From Sysuimicrobium calidum (lineage in GTDB: Bacteria > Sysuimicrobiota > Sysuimicrobiia > Sysuimicrobiales > Sysuimicrobiaceae), in NCBI GenBank assembly GCA_031459935.1, contig JAVKHN010000011.1:1-50151 (forward strand): a stretch of DNA of 50,151 nt. Direction: 5' to 3'. The notes below the pieces were generated by a model, which ran no database searches, had not been told where the DNA came from, and saw only the letters and a list, made by a program, of their open reading frames with translations. Of this stretch, positions 7,419 to 15,763 are shown one piece after another. Positions within the stretch are counted from its first letter, which is position 1; every line of letters begins with the position of its first letter. Position numbers and translations under genes: made by a program.

Positions 7419-8127
7419 CCCGTTCCTCCGACCAGCGCACGAGGACGCCCCGCTGGAACCGGTGGCGCCGCACCTGCGCGCCCCGCAGCCCTGCGGCCCT
7501 GGCCAGTTCCGCAAGCTCCGCCAGGGTGTACGCCCGCAGGACGGATAAGGGGCCGTCGTGACGGCTCAGACGGCTGCGGCCCAGGATCCAGGTGTCCGCG
7601 AGCACGCCGAAGTACGCGGTCCAGGTCCGCAGCACGTCGTGCACCACGTAGCCGCCCGCGGCCACCCGATCCACCTCCCGCAACACCCGGACCGCGTCCT
7701 CCCAGGGGAAGTGGTGGAGGGCGAGCCCGCAGAACACGAGATCCACGCTCCGGTCTGCAAGCGGCAGCGCCCGCGCATCCGCCCGCACCAGGCGCACCTC
7801 CGGGACGTCGCAGACAAGCTGCCGGGCCACCGACAGGATGTCCGGGTGGATGTCCAGGGCGAGGATCCGGAGGGAGAGGCCCCGCGCGCGGGCCCACCGG
7901 ACCATCTCCGCGGGCAGGTCTCCGCTGCCCGTGGCCACGTCGAGGACGCGGAGGGGTCGGTGCGGGATGCGGCGGGCGAACGCCTGCAGGTAGTGCAGGA
8001 CCAGGGCCCGGCCCCCGTACCATCGGTTCACCCGCCGGATGTCCGCGAGCAGTCCCGCGAACGCCACCGGGTCCTGGGCCGGACCGTCGAGGAACTCCCG
8101 GGCCTCGATCCTGGGCGGATCCCTCAC
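7408..8127 (-). CDS. Class I SAM-dependent methyltransferase
   Basis: A 239-residue Rossmann-fold methyltransferase. Motif I is VLDVATGSGD (residues 61-70), followed by the acidic end of strand 2 (ALDIHP), the motif II region (RADARALPLADRSVDLVF) and the post-motif LHHFPWEDAVRVLREVDRV, a UbiE-type arrangement. Start is GTG 8127 without an obvious Shine-Dalgarno; the frame stays open upstream with protein-like sequence, so the N-terminus may be longer with a rare start codon. It overlaps the FAD oxidoreductase gene. Probably an O- or C-methyltransferase of the same small pathway. Confidence 0.88.
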   Translation of the reverse strand: MRDPPRIEAREFLDGPAQDPVAFAGLLADIRRVNRWYGGRALVLHYLQAFARRIPHRPLRVLDVATGSGDLPAEMVRWARARGLSLRILALDIHPDILSVARQLVCDVPEVRLVRADARALPLADRSVDLVFCGLALHHFPWEDAVRVLREVDRVAAGGYVVHDVLRTWTAYFGVLADTWILGRSRLSRHDGPLSVLRAYTLAELAELARAAGLRGAQVRRHRFQRGVLVRWSEERDGR

Positions 8128-8183
8128 CAGGAGGGCAGGATAGAGCGCGTTCGCAACGGAACCGTCACGGCGGCACAGCCGCG

Positions 8184-10253
8184 TCAGGACTGGGGTTGCG
8201 GATGCTGGAGCGCTTGGCGGAGGGCCTCAGGATCGAAGGCGGGCGGCTGGCAGGAACCCCCCACGCACACGAAGGCCGCGGCCCGCTCACCCGCGTGCTG
8301 GGCCATGGACCGGACCGGCGGGGGCAGGTCTTCGCCCGGCGCGTGCCAGCTCACGAGTTTGTCGGGATGGGAGGTGTGCCACGCGGCCTCGAGCAGCTCC
8401 CGGGTCCGCGGGTCCTCGCGGTGGCCCACCACCACCACGTGGGCCCCGGGCTGGAGGTGGCGGCACAGCGCCAGGCAGTAGGTGGCGGCGAGGTACCCGT
8501 GGGCGCTCGCGGGCTGGCTGAGCACCTCCAGCACCTCCTGGGCACGCTCCCAGTACCGGGTATCTCCTGTAAGGGTGGCGAGGTCCTGGAGGAACAGGGC
8601 GGCGGAGGCGTTCCCGCCAGGGGTCGGCGCGTCCTGCAGGGGCTTGTGGGGGATGGCGAGGGCGGGATCACGGGCGGTGTCGCGGGGCACGTCGAAGTAG
8701 CCGCCCTCCACGGGATCCCAGTACGCCCGGTCCAGCAGGTCCGCGATCCCCTGCGCGGCGCGCAACAGCGCCGCATCCGCGGTATACGAATATGCCGCGA
8801 GCAGCGCCCGGCCCATGTGCACCTGGTCGTCCAGGGTACGGGGGCCGTCCGGGTCGTGGAGGGCGTGCGGAAAGCCGCTCTCCACGCGATAGCCCTCCTC
8901 GAGGAACCGCTGGAGGGCCCGCAGGCCCGCCTCTACTAGACGCGGATTCCCCAGCACCTGGTGGGCCAGGAGAAGGGCCTGGATGGCCATCCCGTTCCAG
9001 CTGGCATAGAGGGTGCGGTCCACCGCCGGAGCGGGCCGCTGTGCTCGGGCACGCCGCAGCTTCTCCACCGCGCTTTGCAGGAGGGCTTCCACGTGCTCAG
9101 GATCCGAACGCAGCGCCCGAGCGATCTCCGGGACATCCCGGGCGACCCACAGCACGTTGCGGCGGGGATCGTGCCGCATCTCCCCCACCTCGTGCAGATC
9201 GAACCGCAGCCGCACGACCTCCAGCTCCTCGGGATCCAGGACCGCGGCCGCCTCCGCCAGGGTCCACGTGAAGAAGTCACCGTCGTCCCTGGGGTCCACG
9301 TCTGCATCCTGGCTTGCGCCGAAGCCGCCCTGAGGATCCTGGAGGGTCTCCAGCAGGAAGGCCCCGGTATCCCGGGCCACTTCCCGGAAGAAGGCACGAT
9401 CCAGGACCGCGGCGGCCCGGGCGTAGGTGCCAAGCAGCGCCGCGTTGTCGTAGAGCATCTTCTCGAAGTGCGGCACGCGCCAGCGGGCATCCGTGCTGTA
9501 CCGGTGGAAACCGCCACCCAGATGGTCCCGGATCCCGCCCCGGGCCATGGCCTCCAGGGTACGGATCACCACCGTCTCCATCCACGGCTCTCGACGGAAC
9601 CACCACAGGTGCAGCAGGAGGTCCACAACCGGCGTGTGGGGGAACTTGGGAGCGGACCCGAATCCGCCATACCGTACATCGAAGGCCCGGCTCGCCTCGT
9701 CCAGAAACCGATCCACCAGGTCCCAGGAGAGCGGCCCACGGCCCGTGGCGGCCTGTGCCCGGCGCAGATCCTCGACCAGGCGTTTGGCGAACGCCACAGT
9801 GCGATCCCGCTCCTTCCGGTACGTCTCCACCACGCTCTGGAGGATCCGCTTCAGTCCCGGGAGTCCGTAGCGATCCTCCTTGGGGAAATAGGTGCCGCCG
9901 TAGAAGACCTGCCCTTCGGGGGTGAGGAAGGCGGTGAGGGGCCATCCGCTGTGTCCGGTGAGGGCGCTGACGGCATTCTGGAACCGGACGTCGAGGTCCG
10001 GACGCTCGTCCCGATCCACCTTGATGGGAATGAAGTGCGCGTTGATGAACCCGGCCACCTCCGGGTCCTCGTAGGACTCGTGATCCATCACGTGGCACCA
10101 GTGGCACCACGCGGCTCCGATGTCCAGCAGGATGGGCTTGTCTTCCCGGCGTGCGCGCTCGAAGGCCTCCTCGCACCACGGGTACCAGTCCACGGGCTGG
10201 TGCGCGGCGGCCCGCAGGTAGGGACTTCTGACATGGATCAACCGATTCGCCAT
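8184..10253 (-). CDS. DUF255 thioredoxin-domain protein (YyaL/SPATA20 family)
   Basis: A 689-residue protein with an N-terminal thioredoxin-like domain (residues about 1-165) carrying WCHWC (C50, C53) and the diagnostic SPYLRAAAHQPVDWYPW opening, followed by an (alpha/alpha)6-barrel like N-acylglucosamine epimerases and glycosidases (about 200-680). This is the highly conserved YyaL/SPATA20 family, whose biochemical role is not settled. ATG 10253 is preferred because it begins the conserved opening; GTG 10271 is an in-frame alternative. Neither has a good Shine-Dalgarno. It is the first gene of the minus-strand string, 56 bp ahead of the methyltransferase. Confidence 0.93.
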   Translation of the reverse strand: MANRLIHVRSPYLRAAAHQPVDWYPWCEEAFERARREDKPILLDIGAAWCHWCHVMDHESYEDPEVAGFINAHFIPIKVDRDERPDLDVRFQNAVSALTGHSGWPLTAFLTPEGQVFYGGTYFPKEDRYGLPGLKRILQSVVETYRKERDRTVAFAKRLVEDLRRAQAATGRGPLSWDLVDRFLDEASRAFDVRYGGFGSAPKFPHTPVVDLLLHLWWFRREPWMETVVIRTLEAMARGGIRDHLGGGFHRYSTDARWRVPHFEKMLYDNAALLGTYARAAAVLDRAFFREVARDTGAFLLETLQDPQGGFGASQDADVDPRDDGDFFTWTLAEAAAVLDPEELEVVRLRFDLHEVGEMRHDPRRNVLWVARDVPEIARALRSDPEHVEALLQSAVEKLRRARAQRPAPAVDRTLYASWNGMAIQALLLAHQVLGNPRLVEAGLRALQRFLEEGYRVESGFPHALHDPDGPRTLDDQVHMGRALLAAYSYTADAALLRAAQGIADLLDRAYWDPVEGGYFDVPRDTARDPALAIPHKPLQDAPTPGGNASAALFLQDLATLTGDTRYWERAQEVLEVLSQPASAHGYLAATYCLALCRHLQPGAHVVVVGHREDPRTRELLEAAWHTSHPDKLVSWHAPGEDLPPPVRSMAQHAGERAAAFVCVGGSCQPPAFDPEALRQALQHPQPQS

Positions 10254-10449
10254 AGAGCCATTGTAACCCACACGCGCCGACCGAGCTGCGGAAGGTTTTG
10301 CTCAGAATTCTCTGCATTTGGATTCCAGGGACACATTTCTCGAAATCAAGAAGGGACAGGCGGTCCTCCATGGCGTACTAAATGAGAAGGCAGCTACGGT
10401 GAATATCTATGCACAGCATCTCCGCACAACCCTGGATGGGAGGTCGGTC
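10254..10449. other. Intergenic patch of lower GC
   Basis: About 196 bp between two divergent genes. The composition is visibly less GC-rich than the rest of the window (TTTTGCTCAGAATTC, CACATTTCTCGAAATC). One frame is open on the plus strand from TTG 10318, through GTG 10399, into the next gene, so it may encode an N-terminal extension or be the remnant of an older gene. Promoters for both flanking genes must lie here, but I see no clear -35/-10 pair. Confidence 0.5.
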
Positions 10450-10872
10450 ATGGGGATCTACTACTGGTGCGACGAGGTGCCCATCAAGCCGGAGGGCGTG
10501 GAGGAGACCGAGTCCCTGATCGTCCGTCACGGTCTGGTGGGGTGCGTGCGGGTCTGGCGGGGCGAAGAGGAGGCCGCGGTGATCGTCTCCGCCGACAGCT
10601 ACGGGTGGTCCACGTGCGAGCGCATCGATGGGCTGCTCCACGACCTCGCCGCCCGAGGTCTGCTGGCCGAGGAAGTGGTCTTCGTTCCCTACCAGTTCGA
10701 CACCTTCCGGGGCTACACGATCCTGCGCAATGGCACGGGGCTTGTCGGTTCCGTGGACACGGGGGCCCTCATCCTGGAAGCTCCGCACCTCCCGCCGGGA
10801 GAGCATCAGATCACGGTTCGGGTCTTCGCGGACGGGAAGGGGCGGGCCATCTTTCTCCCCTCGGAGCGGTGA
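10450..10872 (+). CDS. Hypothetical protein
   Basis: I do not recognise this 140-residue protein. It has no signal peptide or membrane segment, with a predicted alpha/beta pattern: EAAVIVSADSYGWSTCERIDGLLHDLAARG resembles a strand plus helix, and the C-terminal half is beta-rich (GLVGSVDTGALILEAPHL, HQITVRVFADGKG). Two cysteines, C7 (YYWCDE) and C64 (GWSTCE), are present. ATG 10450 is chosen because GGGAGGT lies 5-6 nt upstream; GTG 10399 and TTG 10318 would lengthen it. It is a single plus-strand gene between two minus-strand operons and converges on the DUF1844 gene 7 bp away. Confidence 0.65.
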   Translation: MGIYYWCDEVPIKPEGVEETESLIVRHGLVGCVRVWRGEEEAAVIVSADSYGWSTCERIDGLLHDLAARGLLAEEVVFVPYQFDTFRGYTILRNGTGLVGSVDTGALILEAPHLPPGEHQITVRVFADGKGRAIFLPSER

Positions 10873-10879
10873 CCTCCGG

Positions 10880-11161
10880 CTAGCGGGGCCGCTGGAGCTG
10901 CAGGTAGCGGAGGCGCAGGTCCGCGATGTGCATCAGCAGTTCCCCGAGGGTTTCCCCGGGAAGTTTTCCCTGAAGGAGCTCCACCAGGGCGCTCGCGGCG
11001 TCCATGGCGAGCCGAGCTTGATCCGGGTCCGTGGGGCCCTTCTCCGGGGAGAAGCCCAGGTGGAGGCGGGCTTTGTGCACGAGGAGCTCCGCGCACCAAG
11101 CCACCACCTCCGGGGCGGTGGCGGATTCCAGGGGAGCCAGGGGGCTGAAGTCCTCTTCCAC
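10880..11161 (-). CDS. DUF1844 family protein
   Basis: A 93-residue soluble helical protein matching the DUF1844 pattern: a helix ending in HLGFSP, then DQARLAMDAASALVELLQGK and a closing ELLMHIADLRLRYL helix. The function is unknown in all species. GTG 11161 follows GAGGAGG. It lies 19 bp downstream of the TRAP permease on the same strand and is probably the last gene of that transcript. Confidence 0.75.
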   Translation of the reverse strand: MEEDFSPLAPLESATAPEVVAWCAELLVHKARLHLGFSPEKGPTDPDQARLAMDAASALVELLQGKLPGETLGELLMHIADLRLRYLQLQRPR

Positions 11162-11180
11162 GGTGTTCGCCTCCTCTCTT

Positions 11181-13403
11181 TTAAGAAGAATGCGAAACGC
11201 CCCGCTCGGGGGCCGGCTGCGGCCGGGTGAACCACTGGAGCAGGATCACGGCCCCGAGCCCCCCCGCGGCCGCCAGGTCCAGGGCGGTGGCCGGGTAGAT
11301 GAGCAGCAGGCCGCAGAGGGCGAGGACCGCCCGTTCCGGCCAGGTGGCCCGGCGCAGGAGCCATCCGTTCACCGCGGCGCTGAGGCTCGTGAGCCCCAGG
11401 AGGGAGGTGAGGATCCCCTTCACGATGACCTTCCAGGGGGCCTGCAGCAGCAGGCCCATCCCTTCCGGGTGCACGGTGAACATGAAGGGAACCACGAAGG
11501 CGGGCAGGGTATATTTCCACGCCATAAGCATGGTGCGGAAGGCGTTCCCGCCCGTGAGGGCGGAGGCCGCAAGCGGGCTCAACCCCACGGGTGGGGATAC
11601 CTCGGAGAGGATGGCGTAGTAAAAGATGAACATGTGGGCTGCCAGCTCGTGAACCCCCAGGCGGATGAGGGCAGGGGCGATGATGGCCGCGGCGATGATG
11701 TACGTGGCGGTGATGGGCAGGGCCAGTCCCAGGATCCACAGGGCGATCCCCGAATAGAGGAGGGTGAGCAGCAATTGGCCTCGGGCCAGATCCACGATGA
11801 TGCCCGAGAGCTTGAGCCCTAGCCCCGTGAGGGTGATGACTCCCACGATGATTCCGGCCACCGCACAGGTCACCGCTACGGTGAGCACTTGCTTGGTGCC
11901 GTTCGCGAGGGCGGCCACCAGCGGGGCGCCACCCACCTCCCACGCCCCCAGCCTCCGGAAGCCGGGTCCTTGGAGCCGCAGGGGAGGGCCCGTGTAGGGC
12001 TCCCTCCATGCCCGCTCCGCTGCGGCGCCCAGTGCCGCGCCGAGCGCCGCGCACAGGGCCATAGCCGGAAGGAGAGGCAGGGCCAGGAGGTTCCGGAGGG
12101 CCGGGGTGAGGAGGAGAGCCAGGGCGGCCCCCAGGGTCCCCCCCGCGATCCTGCGGATCCCCGGAGGCCAGGGCGGCGCGTCCGGGACACGCCGCACGAC
12201 CACCAGGGCGGTCTCGGGGCGGAGGAGGCTTGTGAGGGCCGTGGTCACGATGCACCAGAACACCGCGGCGATGGCGGTGAACCCCCGTACCATGAAGAGG
12301 GGAATCAGGACCAGGGAGGCCAGCAGGTACCAGTAGCGACCCGCAAGCCGCCAGGGGTTCTCCGCCTGGATCTCCACCTGCCGGAGGCCGAACTGTCGGG
12401 CGTCCAGCTCGATCATGAGGAGGATGGAGAAGTAGTATAGCAGCGTGGGGACGATGGCGAGCACCATCACCTGCAGGTAGGAGATCTTCAGGATCTCCGC
12501 GATGAGGAAAGCCGCGGCTCCCAGGATGGGCGGGGAGATCACGGCGCCGATGCCGCCCGCGGACAGCAACCCCCCTGCGGACTCGGGGTCGTAGCCGCTG
12601 CGGCGCAGCAGGGGATACGCGATGGCCCCCACGGTCACCGTGGTGGCCACCCCGCTCCCGGAAGGCCCGCCCAGGAGGAAGGAGGCCACCGTCACCGCCT
12701 GTCCCGCTCCCGCGCGCCGCCGTCCCATGAGGGCGAAGGCCAGGTCCACGAAGTATTTCCCGGCTCCGGATTGCTCAAGGAAGGATCCGTAGAGGGTGAA
12801 CAGGATGATGAAGCTCGCGGAGACGTCCAGCGGAACTCCGAAGATCCCCTCCAGCCCCACGTACAGGTGGCCGATCACCCGATCGAGGTCGTAGCCCCGG
12901 TGGGTCCACGGTTCCGGGAGAAGGGGGCCGTAGAAGGCGTAGAGGAGGAAGGCCACCGCGAGGATCACCAGGGGCCAGCCCGTGGTCCGCCGGGTGGCCT
13001 CCAGGACCGTGAGGAGGGTGAGGGTGCCGAAGAGGAGGTCATAGACGTTGGGAATCACCTGACGGTACACGAAGCGCTCGAAGTCCCAGAACACCCATCC
13101 AAGCCCCAGGACGGAGAGAAGGACCAGGAGCCAGTCCACGGGGTGCACGCCACGCCGTGCCCCCTTCCACCCGGGATACAGCAGGAAGGTGAGCACCAGG
13201 ACCAGCAGCAGATGACGGGTGAGATGGAGCTGACGGATGTAGGGCGCCTGGGCGGCCCACAGGTGGTAGAGGGAGCCGGCGAGGGCGAGGAGCGTCACCA
13301 CCCACCCCACAGGTCCCGTGAGCCTCCGGGTGGCCCCCTCGAACCGCTCGATGAGCTCCTCGACCTCGAACTGCGGAGCTTCTGGGACCCGCACCTCGGT
13401 CAT
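11181..13403 (-). CDS. TRAP transporter fused permease (4TM/12TM)
   Basis: A 740-residue polytopic membrane protein in which the small (DctQ-like) and large (DctM-like) TRAP subunits are fused. Such proteins import organic acids or amino acids with sodium, using a periplasmic TAXI-type receptor. Diagnostic segments are LLGGPSGSGVATTVTVGAIAYPLL and the SAGGIGAVISPPILGAAAF motif in the middle, and SPPVGLSPLAASALTGGNA near the end. ATG 13403 follows GGAAGGGAC and overlaps the stop of DUF1850 (ATGA). At 740 residues it is longer than most fused permeases, with a long loop region around residues 430-530. No receptor gene lies in the window, so the substrate is unknown. Confidence 0.92.
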   Translation of the reverse strand: MTEVRVPEAPQFEVEELIERFEGATRRLTGPVGWVVTLLALAGSLYHLWAAQAPYIRQLHLTRHLLLVLVLTFLLYPGWKGARRGVHPVDWLLVLLSVLGLGWVFWDFERFVYRQVIPNVYDLLFGTLTLLTVLEATRRTTGWPLVILAVAFLLYAFYGPLLPEPWTHRGYDLDRVIGHLYVGLEGIFGVPLDVSASFIILFTLYGSFLEQSGAGKYFVDLAFALMGRRRAGAGQAVTVASFLLGGPSGSGVATTVTVGAIAYPLLRRSGYDPESAGGLLSAGGIGAVISPPILGAAAFLIAEILKISYLQVMVLAIVPTLLYYFSILLMIELDARQFGLRQVEIQAENPWRLAGRYWYLLASLVLIPLFMVRGFTAIAAVFWCIVTTALTSLLRPETALVVVRRVPDAPPWPPGIRRIAGGTLGAALALLLTPALRNLLALPLLPAMALCAALGAALGAAAERAWREPYTGPPLRLQGPGFRRLGAWEVGGAPLVAALANGTKQVLTVAVTCAVAGIIVGVITLTGLGLKLSGIIVDLARGQLLLTLLYSGIALWILGLALPITATYIIAAAIIAPALIRLGVHELAAHMFIFYYAILSEVSPPVGLSPLAASALTGGNAFRTMLMAWKYTLPAFVVPFMFTVHPEGMGLLLQAPWKVIVKGILTSLLGLTSLSAAVNGWLLRRATWPERAVLALCGLLLIYPATALDLAAAGGLGAVILLQWFTRPQPAPERGVSHSS

Positions 13404-13855
13404 TGTCCCTTCCTGCGGACCTGTAGCCAGTTCCAGACTAGCCGCGCCCCCGGAAGGTACACAACCCGGAGCCGGATCCGGTGTCCCTCCCGGCCGGCTG
13501 CCAGGGAGATGGCCCGGCCGCCCACCACCAGCGTCCGCTCTCCCAGGGAGGTGGCCCGCACCACGAGTCCGCCCACGAACAACCTCAGGCCTTCGATGGC
13601 CACCCGGTCTGCCCGATGCCGGATCCGCCCCGGAAGCCCGTAGTACTCCAGGGCGGCCTCGCGATCGGCCTCCAGCCCGGTGAGCACGAGTCCCCTTCCG
13701 CTCACCCGGAAGTGCTCCCACACCCGTCCACCGTGGAGGGAGTGGCGGTAGCGGAGGGAGAGGGTCTCGCCGGGCATCAGCGGGAAGATCCCCATCACTC
13801 CCGGTTCGTCGAGATCCTCGACGAGGAGCACGGGAGCCGGCCAGAGAGCCATCAT
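13400..13855 (-). CDS. DUF1850 protein, TRAP-associated
   Basis: A 151-residue protein of the DUF1850 family, which is nearly always encoded next to TAXI-type TRAP permeases and is thought to be periplasmic. The characteristic segment LSLRYRHSLHGGRVWEHFRV (residues about 32-51) is present. The start is odd. ATG 13855 (or 13852) leaves only a short hydrophobic N-terminus, while the same frame upstream reads as a good signal peptide (IRRG LLLGALALL) without any ATG, GTG or TTG. That upstream sequence is also a perfect hairpin, so the apparent signal peptide may be accidental. Coupled to the TRAP gene by ATGA. Confidence 0.8.
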   Translation of the reverse strand: MMALWPAPVLLVEDLDEPGVMGIFPLMPGETLSLRYRHSLHGGRVWEHFRVSGRGLVLTGLEADREAALEYYGLPGRIRHRADRVAIEGLRLFVGGLVVRATSLGERTLVVGGRAISLAAGREGHRIRLRVVYLPGARLVWNWLQVRRKGQ

Positions 13856-13863
13856 GAGGAGAG

Positions 13864-13888
13864 CGAGGGCTCCTAGCAGGAGCCCTCG
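13864..13888 (-). terminator. Perfect 11-bp hairpin between the oxidase and TRAP operons
   Basis: CGAGGGCTCCT (13864-13874) and AGGAGCCCTCG (13878-13888) are exact inverted repeats around a 3-nt loop. It lies 50 bp past the last cytochrome oxidase gene and 9 bp before the DUF1850 start, both on the minus strand. It looks like a terminator or read-through attenuator, but no T-run follows it, so Rho-independent function is uncertain. Confidence 0.55.
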
Positions 13889-13937
13889 TCGGATGGAGGA
13901 AGATGGGGAGGGCGTGAGGGTTTTGCTTCTCCCATGC

Positions 13938-14225
13938 CTAGAACGCGAGGGCGTCCATGCCCACCACCGCGAACAGGGCCATGAGGAGGACAGCGATGGG
14001 GACGCTGAAGATGGCGGCCACGATGGGACGTTCGTACCGGAGGTGCATGAAGTAGGCCATGATGAGAACCGCCTTGAGGATGGCCATGCCCACGAGCCCT
14101 GCGATCAGCACGGTCCGGGGCAGGTGCATCAGGGTGATCCAGATCTCCGCCACGGTGATCACCAATAGCCAGAACCAGGTGACCCCGTAGACCGCGTATC
14201 CATGTCCAGTGTGCCGTTCCTCCAT
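13938..14225 (-). CDS. ctaF: Cytochrome c oxidase subunit IV
   Basis: A 95-residue inner-membrane protein of the bacterial subunit IV (COX4/CyoD-like) family, with three hydrophobic helices (residues about 15-36, 38-60 and 67-92) and the usual AYFMHLRYE segment between helices 2 and 3. It helps to stabilise the oxidase and has no catalytic residues. It is the last gene of the oxidase operon, 9 bp after subunit III. Confidence 0.87.
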   Translation of the reverse strand: MEERHTGHGYAVYGVTWFWLLVITVAEIWITLMHLPRTVLIAGLVGMAILKAVLIMAYFMHLRYERPIVAAIFSVPIAVLLMALFAVVGMDALAF

Positions 14226-14234
14226 GGTCCCCTC

Positions 14235-15143
14235 CTAATGCGGGATGGCCGCGGGAACCGCGGGCGGGACCAGATACATGAGGGTGAACACGAACACCCA
14301 CACGAGGTCCACGAAGTGCCAGTACAGTCCCGCGTTCTCGATGCGCTCCGCGTGGGCCACGCGGTCCACGGGGACCGGCGGGATCGGAGCCTCCTCCACC
14401 ACCTCCACCCACTCCACGGGCACCATGTCCGCGGCGTTCGGCCCCTTCTCCGGAACCAGCACCACCGCCTTTCCCCATTGCGGGTGGGTCTGCTCCACCG
14501 TGAGCTCCGGCCGCTCTGGAAGGTGCAGCAGTCGCACCCGGGCACCGGGGTCGATGCGCCGGCCAGCTCGATCCCGCAGCGGCCGCTCCCAGGCCTCCAG
14601 CATCCGCCGCTCCCGGCGGGTCTTGAGGAGCACGAAGGACAGGTAGAGGACCCCGCTCGTTACGTGCCCGCCGTGGAACCCCGTGACGATGAAGAAGGAG
14701 GCGCTGAAGGCAGGAACCCCCCACGGGTTGCTTGAGAGCCGTGCGCCTTCCCGGATGAAGTGGGTCCACTCCACCGCCTGCATCCCGAGGAAGGTGAGGC
14801 CGCCGAGAATGGTCAGCAGGAGGAAGCTCTCCGCGATGCGCCGGTCGCCCCGACGGGCCGCGTGCACCGCCACCGCCATGGTGGCGCTGCTGCAGATGAG
14901 GATGAAGGTCATGGTGCCCACGAACCCGATGCGGAAGATCTCCGCGGCGTTGGGCCAGACGCCGGAACTCATCCGCACCGCACCGTAGGCGGTCAGCAGT
15001 CCCCCGAAGGTGAAGGCGTCTGAGAGGAGGAAGATCCACATCATGAACTTCCCCCAGCTCATGCCGAAGGGCGAGACTCCGCCCGCCCAGACGTTTGTGG
15101 CCTCCGCTTCGACGCGTTCCAGGGTTCGAACGGCTTCCGCCAC
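14235..15143 (-). CDS. ctaE: Cytochrome c oxidase subunit III with a long insertion
   Basis: A 302-residue subunit III. The seven-helix pattern is interrupted: the helices up to GFHGGHVTSGVLYLSFVLL are normal, then about 90 residues of soluble sequence (about 175-268, rich in E, P and R, including RPELTVEQTHPQWGKAVVLV) precede the last helix, which begins at ENAGLYWHFVDLVWVF. Subunit III normally has only a short loop there. GTG 15143 is preferred to GTG 15158 because AGGAGG lies 6 nt upstream. It stands next to a second, shorter subunit III gene in the same operon. The role is structural and in proton-channel upkeep; the inserted domain is unassigned. Confidence 0.9.
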   Translation of the reverse strand: MAEAVRTLERVEAEATNVWAGGVSPFGMSWGKFMMWIFLLSDAFTFGGLLTAYGAVRMSSGVWPNAAEIFRIGFVGTMTFILICSSATMAVAVHAARRGDRRIAESFLLLTILGGLTFLGMQAVEWTHFIREGARLSSNPWGVPAFSASFFIVTGFHGGHVTSGVLYLSFVLLKTRRERRMLEAWERPLRDRAGRRIDPGARVRLLHLPERPELTVEQTHPQWGKAVVLVPEKGPNAADMVPVEWVEVVEEAPIPPVPVDRVAHAERIENAGLYWHFVDLVWVFVFTLMYLVPPAVPAAIPH

Positions 15144-15154
15144 GGCTTTCCTCC

Positions 15155-15763
15155 TCACAGGAACAGGACGGCGAAGAGATACACCCAGAGTCCTGCCAGG
15201 AAGTGCCAGTACACCGCAAAGTCCCCGATCCGCTCCGGATCCGCGGCTCCACGCCGGGTGGCCCGGACCATGGCCCCGAACCAGACCAGTCCCCCCAGCA
15301 GGTGAACGGCGTGCGCACCCGTCAGGAGGTAGAAGTACGAGGTGTGAGGATTCGTGGCGAGGTGCACCCCCTGATGCACCAGCGTCCGCCAGGCGGTGAG
15401 CTGGGCGGCGAGGAAGCCCACGCCCAGCAGGGCAGAGACTTGTAGCCTCCTGCGGAATCCCTCATGGTGATCCCGCCGCAGCGAGGCCCGGGCGGCCTCC
15501 AGTAGAGCGCTGCTGGCGAGGATGGCCGCGGTGCTGAGCCACAGGATCCGGGGCAGGGAGGTCCGGCCCCAGTCTAGGCCTGCCTGCCGCGCCAGCAGGG
15601 CGCTGGTGAGGGCTAGGAAGAAGAGGCTCACCGCTCCCACCAGCAGCCACACGCCGACCCGCGTGGTGACCCGGGGAGCGGGTGGAGGACCGCCGGGCCC
15701 GCGATCGTCCGGCGGAGGGGCTTTTGGGGGTGGAGGAGCGAGGTCCCGGACGGTGACGGCCAT
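15155..15763 (-). CDS. Heme-copper oxidase subunit III-like protein (short form)
   Basis: A 202-residue five-helix member of the subunit III family. It starts with a proline-rich, probably cytoplasmic tail (residues 9-31), followed by hydrophobic helices and the family's YLLTGAHAVHLLGG and YWHFLAGLWVYLFAVLF segments. ATG 15763 overlaps the subunit I stop (TGATG), which rules out the longer open frame. Two subunit III homologues in one operon are unusual. This one is the size of the bo3/ba3-type subunit, the next the size of the aa3 subunit with an insertion. They may be used together or as alternatives. Confidence 0.88.
   Translation of the reverse strand: MAVTVRDLAPPPPKAPPPDDRGPGGPPPAPRVTTRVGVWLLVGAVSLFFLALTSALLARQAGLDWGRTSLPRILWLSTAAILASSALLEAARASLRRDHHEGFRRRLQVSALLGVGFLAAQLTAWRTLVHQGVHLATNPHTSYFYLLTGAHAVHLLGGLVWFGAMVRATRRGAADPERIGDFAVYWHFLAGLWVYLFAVLFL

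Noticed and set aside
6393..8939. 848-codon plus-strand frame opposite the oxidoreductase and methyltransferase
   Set aside because: Shadow of the real minus-strand genes; strongly repetitive in P, R and G.
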